Positions 57,217-64,000 of a stretch of 64,000 bases of DNA are shown here, piece after piece. This stretch comes from Coptis chinensis. Lineage: Eukaryota; Streptophyta; Magnoliopsida; Ranunculales; Ranunculaceae. The position numbers were made by a program, and so were the translations under genes. The stretch lies in the NCBI GenBank assembly GCA_015680905.1, contig CM027377.1, positions 57,123,501 to 57,187,500 of the forward strand, written 5' to 3'. The stretch's first letter is position 1, and each line of letters opens with the position of its first letter. The notes beneath the pieces are model-generated. The model did not search any database and was not told the DNA's origin. It saw nothing but the letters and a program-made list of their open reading frames with translations.

Positions 57217-58730
57217 TGATAACCCATAAAAACTCAATTAGATTACTCTAACTTCATTCTTACGGTATCAATTTTTATTTCCTACTCTCACATATATATT
57301 CATGCAATATATAGAGTACAAAATCTTTCCACTCCTAAACTACCAAGACATAAAGAAATCAATTAATCAACACAAGAGAACAATGGTGAGAGTAATATTT
57401 ATAGAGGTGAATTTATACTATGAAACTAAATATATGAGTCTAACTTATACTAATTTAACTAAGCAATTGAATATGAATTGAATAAAATATAGAGAAGAAT
57501 ATGGAGAAGAGATTAAGGGGGATTTGATTTCACTTAAATAAATTCCTAATATGCTAGTGTAGATTATTACAATCATAACCAATTAAGATTAATTTTGATC
57601 CCTAATTATTTATGGCAATCTCTCCTAACTAATAATTAGCATGTGAGAAAGTTCAACCCATTCTCATAGCGAATCAACTAACCTACTAGAGTGAACTCTT
57701 AAATGCAATAATTCTAACTAACACATCAAGTTTTCATTCAAACTTCATCAAACCCCTCTAATGGAGGTTTAGCTAGAATTCATTAGACTATCATTTCTAA
57801 CACAAGAACAGTAAAAACAAGTCATTATTGAATAACTAATTAAACTTTATTAATCTAAATTAACAATAGTCTAAGATTCAAGCATGGATTACAATTGAAA
57901 TTTAAACTAATTTAGAACTAAGATTATGAATACTAATTATCAATTTAAAACAACTAAATCTATAAATGAAATATTGAATTCGAATTTAAATACTGAAATA
58001 TAACTAAGTAATTTATTCTAAAATTCAAAACTTGTTCTCACAACTAATAAAATTGACAACTAACTATATTAATCTATGTAAACTAATTTAATCAATTAAA
58101 ACTAATTATATATTACAAAACTAAATTTTATGAACTAGAACTAGGTTTAGATCTAGATAGATTATGAGCTAAGTTTTTGTCTCTTGATATAGAAGAGCTA
58201 GATCCCCAAATTCATGCATGGGCTGAGGAGTCATGTTTTGGGACGAAAAATCGAGCCCAAAACTCAATTTGTTTAATCCAAAGCTTCGCATTCTAGTTGT
58301 GTTACTATATTGCAAGTTTTCACCAACTTATACTGCTCTGATCGAGTCAAGGTCAAGACCATTGGAAAAAGCTTTCTGAGCCGGTCATTTTGATAAAAAA
58401 TGGGCCCAAATCCGAGGTCTAAGTCCAAAGATATGGCCTTTTGAAGTTCTATTGACTTTTCTTCAGCTTTCTAATCCAGTTTGACTTTCACTTAACATCT
58501 TTAACTTGGGCTTTTTCTCCATAAAAATTAGGTTTTCTTCAGAGAACTTTCATAGCAATCCCTTTAGCTCCTTTTAGTGCCTAATTAGTAACGCATTTAC
58601 ATTTATTCAACTCCAAAACCTAAAATACTCAAAAACACATAATTAGTGATAAACCTATATTATTAATCACATAATTGGTCTAACAGCAATATTGTTAAAG
58701 GGTTAAAACTATAGTTTTGGGCTCTTATAA
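57217..58730 (-). repeat. 5' LTR of E4 (family A)
   Basis: 1514 bases, followed by target duplication GGTAC (58731-58735). Confidence 0.85.
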
Positions 58731-58735
58731 GGTAC

Positions 58736-61369
58736 TCACAAACTTCTTATATTTAGTACAAATAGTTTTGTTTCCTTATTTATTCTCAGAAGTCGATACG
58801 TCTCATTATCGGGGAATAAGGTCAAGCTCTTTTGAACTTAGAATAACATATGTACATTAATTTAATCATCTAAGATAAATGTACAAAACATGAGTAATGA
58901 AATGCAAAAGCAGAGTCACTTCTGAGACTTTTAGAGAGCGTTCTTAAGGTGCATTCTCACAGGGGTGTGTTGTAATCACAACTCTCTGATAGATTCACTC
59001 AAGGTTTGTTCTCTCAATTACAATGGGCATTTATATTCCTCACATATTCAAATGATGTCTAAAGAAACCAGGGTCGATTGATCACGCTTGCCACTTACTA
59101 TCACCCCATCCTATTCCTAATTGAGCTAGATGTCTTTTATTAGGAGTTACGGGGCTATGGTGATAGTTTAGAAAGAAAAAGAAAGGGAAAAACAAAATCT
59201 ATAAGTTGAGAAATTGTGTTTTCAAGATATTTATAACTAGAGAAGAACCTCGTTTTGATCTTTTCTTCCAAATTGTGATTTTTTTAGCCCTTTGGCTTGG
59301 TGACACCATATGATTTTGAAATTTTTGTGAGTTATAACTTTTCTTTTTTTTTTTTTTGTTTTTGTTTCTGATATAGCCTCCTTTTGATTTTGAACTTTTG
59401 GGAGATTTGATTTTTGATTCCTTTAATTATTTTTTTGGAGTTATGGTTTTTGGTGGGTCTTTCTTTTCTTTTTTTTCTTTTCATTTCTAAGAAACTAAAT
59501 GATATGTTTTTGTACAAGGTGTTCTCTTCTCTTTTTTAGATATCTTTCTAGTCCTCAACTCATCAGCTGGGTAAACTTTTTATTTTGTGTTGTAACAAGT
59601 TAGGAATTTATGGTAAAGAATAAAAAGGATTTTAGAAAATGGTGAAGGCTCAAGGGGGGGTAACTAGAGGAAAACATTCTTTTTTGGGTTTTTAAACGTT
59701 TATTTGGCTATATTGATCCAAAAAGGGTCTAAATTCTCTCTTAGGATATGGCGTGGTGATCAAGCAAGTGGACGTGTGGTCTTTCTATCCGGACATCCTT
59801 TGTGTCATCACTCAATAACCATTTAGATGAGGCTTTTGGCTAGATTCTCACAAGATATGGAACTTAATTGTTCTAACCTTGGTCTCGGAAACTCACTACT
59901 ATATACAAACAAATGCTGATGCGTGCCATTTATGAAAAGATACATAAACTATTGTACATATATTAGTCTATGTACGGAGAACAAGTCTTGACTCTATCGC
60001 TAGAATGAGACTTCTAAACTTTTTATTCATCATAGAAAAAGTAAACAAGACTTTTTAATACTAAACAGAAAAATATTTTTGATCTTTTCTGAAACAATTT
60101 TTAAGAAAGGAAGAAATATACTATTATATCTACTATATAGAAAATGTCTAATTTTTGCAAAATGTTACTATACCACCCCCAAATAGAAATATGTTTTGTC
60201 CTCAAAGTATGAAGAGATAAGAAAAGAGATTACCATACAAAGATAAGCAAAAACGGCGATACACTTGTATTTTGTTCTACATGATGAAGATACGCCACCC
60301 CAAAATAAGTTTGGGGCGTGGGTTGTTTGATATAGAACGAGAAATATATGGTTTCTTATACTATGGATAATTATTCTACTATGAAATCTTTTTTGGTTTT
60401 TGTATTTTTGAAAACATATATGAAATGCATGAAAGAAAAAATTGAAATATTTGGCAAGATGTATCTGTATTACCTTCTACTCATATACCAAATTCCACAA
60501 GAAAACAAATAAAACGAGCATATATAATATTAAACATATACTAAATGGCATAATAAAGAAAAATAAAACATCAACTAAAGATGAAACATAAACTATAAAC
60601 TATCTATACGGACATTAGGGAGCTGCCTAGTCAGAATTCGTGCGTGACTTGTCTTAATGTCTAGAAGATCCTTCTCCTTGATGATGTCGGGTTCTAGCAT
60701 GTTTATCACTATGCCAGAGCACAAATAGAGAGGTGGAGGCAAAAGATAGAATTAAATAGAGAATAGTATCACTTTGGGTTACTCTATTTTGTTTAATTCT
60801 CGTTTTTTTTTTTTTTTTTTTTTTTTTTTTTGTTAAGTGGGTTTTCTCAAACAAAATATATCTCTAACCATATAGAGATTTTGACAAGAAGATTAAATTA
60901 TATTTGAATCTGGTATCTTTTTGGCTGCTCTAGGGCGTATAATTTTCATTTTTATATTCTCTAGTTTTGAAAACTATGGAGAGATATTTGTAAAAAACTC
61001 ATACTCAAAAACTGTGATTCTAAACGGTAATTTTTGAAAACAAACCATAACTGGTGATCCAGCCAACTTTCATGTCGGCTCTTTATTAAACCTAATCCAG
61101 TCAGATTGTGGCTTCAGTTATGTGTGTTGGGGGATTTATTGTGCAAGACTTAATGGAAGGGTTTACTTGATTAGACATTAGTAGATGGTAGAACTAGGTC
61201 TCTTTGGTGGATTTTGGTAGTTTTGGTGAAAATGGGATTGAACCAATGCTCTATTTTGATTGTTGTAGGTACCTTGACCTTTTCTGAATGTATTTGGTGG
61301 TTTGACATGATTGGTGAACAAACCCTGGAGGTGGTTGAGTTTGTGGATTTTGATGTTGCTCCTTCAATC
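58736..61369 (-). other. E5 internal region: 3' non-coding modules, spacer, gag scrap
   Basis: 58736-60200 repeats the 3' non-coding modules in diverged form ('cactagagt' region, purine-rich tract on the minus strand 59300-59510, TTTGAGGACAAAACATA plus TATTTGGGGGTGG near 60175-60210). 60201-61100 is AT-rich with a T-run at 60803-60830 and no frame of note. 61171-61369 keeps a piece with NPQTQPPPGF, typical of gag C-termini. Confidence 0.55.
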
Positions 61370-61387
61370 CATGACGGTGGCACCATT
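61370..61387 (-). other. Primer binding site of E5
   Basis: Minus strand AATGGTGCCACCGTCATGG next to the 5' LTR. Confidence 0.7.
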
Positions 61388-62204
61388 TGAAGTAAACTAG
61401 TTTGGAGTATCTCAAAGTTTGTTTTTGATGTTGTTCACCATAGATTGTTTAGAGGTTAAATGTTGGGAGTAAAGAAAAGAAGGTAGACTCTTAGTTTACT
61501 ACTTATTTACTTTCTAGTTGAATGAAGAACATTGAAAGCTTAAGTTGTTTGAAGATTGAAATAACACAAAATATTGAACAATGAATTGAAATGATAGATT
61601 GAAACAAAGAACAACAAAACAAGATTGATTAATTAAAATAAAACAAAATAACAAGATTGAAATGAAGAACAATAAAGTAAAATGACTTGGAAATGTAATC
61701 AATAATGTAGGCACCATGACACTAGATTAAGTCTAGGTGCCTTCTTTCTCCCTAACTTTTAGTTTATATACCCCTACTTTATGTGTTTTACTGATTTGCC
61801 CTTCTCTATTACATTTGAGACACCTCACCTTTTAATTATTGCTTTTGATTTTTCCTTTTGCATTTTGATTTCTTCTTGATCAAGATAGGTTTAGAGAATG
61901 CCATATTTTGTGCTAAGGACCTCCATTTGTAGTCTTCTGAGTTGAGGGCTTTGACCTTTGACTTTGACCATTAACTTTGACATTTGACTTTTTTAGCTCT
62001 TTTTCATAGAAGCTTCTGGTCTTCATAATAAGCATGATTAAGGCTCCTTTTGGTGCTACGACGCAACTTTTATGATAAGTGGTATGAATTTCTCTGTACC
62101 CTAAAAAAGGCAATAAATGCTATGTGTTGTCTTTTCTTTAAACATAAGAAGGATTGTAATGTAGTAATATAAGGGTAAGAAAACGCATATTTGGGAGCTG
62201 ATCA
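61388..62204 (-). repeat. 5' LTR of E5 (family B)
   Basis: Minus strand TGATCAGCTCCCAAATATGC ... TAGTTTACTTCA, 817 bases. Confidence 0.78.
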
Positions 62205-64000
62205 CAGTCCAGTCCATGTTGTCCCTAAGAAATTTGACATTACAGTTATGTGAAATGAAAATGATAAATGCATCTCCACTCGCATTCTTGTGAAATGGAG
62301 AATCTACATTAACTATTGCAAACATAATGCGGTGACACATAAAGATCATTTCCCTCTTCTATTCGTTGACCAAATGCTTGAACGATTAGCCAGTCATGTT
62401 TATTACTATTTTCTTGATGGATATTCAGACTATTTTCAAATTGTCATTGATCCAGCTGATCAAGAAAAAACAACTTTCACTTGTCCCTTCAGCACCTTTG
62501 CATACAAAGGAATGCCTTTTGGCCTTTGTAATGCCCCTGGTACTTTCTAATACTGTATGCTTCACATCTTCAGTGATATGGTTGAACCTTTTATGGAATT
62601 TTTCATGGACAATTTCTCCATATATATATGGTAACTCATTCTATAAATGCCTCTCAAATCTTTCTCAGGTTTTTGTGTGTTATGAAGAAAAAAATCTAGT
62701 CCTTAACTGGGAAAAGTGTCATTTCATGGTTACCAAATGAATCGTTCTAGGACATATTATTTCAAAAGACGGAATAGAGGTTGATAAAGCAAAGATTGAT
62801 AAGATTACATCTCTTCCTATAACACGAACGGTTCGAGACATCTGTGCCTTTATAAGCCCATGCCAGATTCTGCAGGAGATTCATTCAAGATTTTTCCAAG
62901 GTTGCTCGACCTATAACCAATCTCCTGATTAAAGATGTCATATTTGATTTCAATTCCAATTGCAACCAATCTTTTGAGACTCTGAAAATCGCCCTGAACT
63001 CTTATCATTCAACCACCTAATTGGTCTAAACCATTTGAACTTATGTGTGTTGCTAGCGACTTTGCTATTGGAGTTTTCTTAGGTCAACGCTGAGATGACA
63101 AACCCATTGTCATTTACTACTCTAGTAAAATTCTTAATGAAGCTTAACATAATTATACCACTGCTGAGAAGGAGTTCCTAGTTGTTGTTTATGCTTTGGA
63201 TAAGTTTTGTCCATACGTGGTTGGATCTTTGACAATAGCATACACTAACCATGCAGCACTTCGGTACTTACTCGCGAAAAAGGATGCGAAACAGAGATTG
63301 ATCCGATGGAACCTTCTCTTGCAAGAGTTTTACTCTAGAAATTAGAGAAAAAAAAGGTTCCAAAAATGTTGTTGCCGACCATTTATCATGCCTAGTTAGT
63401 GATGTCGATAGTGATTCAGACCATCTGTGATTCTTTCCCTGATGAGCACTTGAACTTGGTTTTTTCCTCTCCTTGGTACGCTGTTATAGTGAACTACCTT
63501 GTTATTGAGGAAGTCCCTTCCTCTTGGTCTTTGGTCTCATTCTGATTGTAAAAAGTTCTTCTCTACTGTGAAATATTATTTTTGGGATGATCCCTACCTC
63601 TTCAAGTATTGTTCAGACCAACTCATACGCCGCTGCATTCCGAGTGGGAACATAATGACGTGTTATCTTTCTACCATGATCAATTAATCTTGTTGTGGTC
63701 ATTTTAGTGGCAAGAAAACTACGGCCATGGTTTTACAATGAGATTTTTACTGGTCCACACTTTTTCGAGATGCACATGAGCATTGCAAAGCATGCATTCA
63801 CTGTGAGCTGCTTGGTCACATTACTCAATGCAATATGATGCCCTTAAATCCAATTCTAATTGTGGAAATTTTAGATGTTTGAGGCATTAATTTCATGGGT
63901 CCCTTCCCAATTTCTCAAGACTTACTCTACATTCTGGTAGCTATTGACTACGTGTCAAAATAGATTGAGGCAATAACATGTCGTGCTAATGACCATAAGA
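62205..64000 (+). mobile_element. Gypsy element E6, right part (RT, RNase H, start of integrase)
   Basis: Resumes with the RT segment SPVHVVPKKFDITV, then FLDGYSDYFQIVIDP, KGMPFGLCNAPGTF, an RNase H part ([20 protein letters not shown]-like), the post-RNase H linker, an integrase zinc region with CKACIHCELLG, and the core start FMGPFPISQDLLYILVAIDYVSKW at the window edge. Truncated by the window. Fossil with several breaks; the oldest layer of the 47.6-62.2 kb nest. Confidence 0.78.

Larger units (their letters stand above)
48744..58730 (-). mobile_element. Complete pol-less gypsy derivative E4 (LTR family A), about 10 kb
   Basis: Minus strand: 5' LTR (57217-58730), PBS, leader with GC-rich minisatellite (55860-57198), zinc-knuckle/acidic ORF (54160-55859), spacer (53342-54159), TATA-like motif, env-position ORF (52025-52952), 3' non-coding region (50259-52020), PPT and 3' LTR (48744-50241). 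Perfect 5-bp duplication GGTAC. No gag capsid domain, protease, RT or integrase is recognisable in nearly 7 kb of internal sequence. By eye the first ~220 aligned LTR bases differ at about 6 sites (2-3%), so it is the youngest LTR insertion in this part of the nest. Structure whole; both coding frames have a few breaks. Confidence 0.85.
47663..62204 (-). mobile_element. Gypsy derivative E5 (LTR family B), containing E4
   Basis: Minus strand: 5' LTR 61388-62204, PBS, a short gag C-terminal piece with TQPPPGF (about 61300-61375), spacer, 3' non-coding region (58736-60200 and 48561-48738), PPT and 3' LTR 47663-48540. Without the nested E4 it is about 4.5 kb and codes for no pol. It sits inside the RT region of E6. 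Flanks TAATC and CAGTC are compatible with an eroded 5-bp duplication only. Fossil. Confidence 0.75.

Noticed and set aside
61171-61386. 71-codon minus-strand frame as an independent gene
   Set aside because: It starts in the primer binding site of E5 and overlaps a gag C-terminal scrap in another frame.

Overview
The window looks like an intergenic, repeat-dense stretch of an angiosperm (probably eudicot) nuclear genome. It is AT-rich and almost entirely built from nested transposable elements: Ty3/gypsy LTR retrotransposons of two lineages (Tat, and an Athila-like group with protease motif LLDLGASVNL), one Ty1/copia element, and two CACTA DNA transposons. The only recognisable host gene is a broken copy of the UBR7-type gene (UBR box plus PHD finger), and it lies inside a CACTA transposon. 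No tRNA, rRNA, CRISPR array or bacterial-type operon is visible.

Layout. 1-1034: right end of a CACTA element that starts outside the window. 1189-2204: 3' non-coding tail and LTR scrap of an old gypsy element. 2205-22758: gypsy element E1 (+), split by a 13.3 kb CACTA transposon (3724-17007, TSD GTT). That CACTA carries a whole-structure Tat-lineage element on the minus strand (4031-13693, with an antisense extra gene), a duplicated non-coding block, and the UBR7 copy (14950-16143, minus). 22759-23878: minus-strand gypsy integrase block. 24148-29985: gypsy element E2 (+). About 29990-35465: Ty1/copia (+), fossil. 35461-39416: 5' half of autonomous-type gypsy E3 (-). 39417-42512: 3' end of gypsy E8 (+) with a different LTR. 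About 42540-46071: non-autonomous gypsy E7 (-). 46072-64000: a three-level nest, in which plus-strand gypsy E6 (pol; 46072-47662 and 62205-64000) is interrupted by minus-strand E5 (47663-62204), itself interrupted by minus-strand E4 (48744-58730, TSD GGTAC).

The main signal beyond ordinary repeats is a set of related gypsy derivatives without recognisable reverse transcriptase or integrase (E4, E2, E7, and E1 in intermediate form). In place of pol they carry (i) a frame with CCHC zinc knuckles followed by an acidic, Pro-rich C-terminal part and (ii) a second frame, here called env-position ORF, preceded by its own conserved TATA-like motif. E4 is structurally complete: two 1.5 kb LTRs, PBS, PPT and a perfect 5-bp target duplication. 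The same non-coding modules (GC-rich minisatellite, repeated TTTGGGGGTGG motifs, purine-rich tract) recur with three different LTR families, suggesting LTR exchange. A working hypothesis is that these derivatives were mobilised in trans by elements like E3 and E6.

The retroelement coding parts are fossils with several breaks each and are described only at the level of family, parts and extent.
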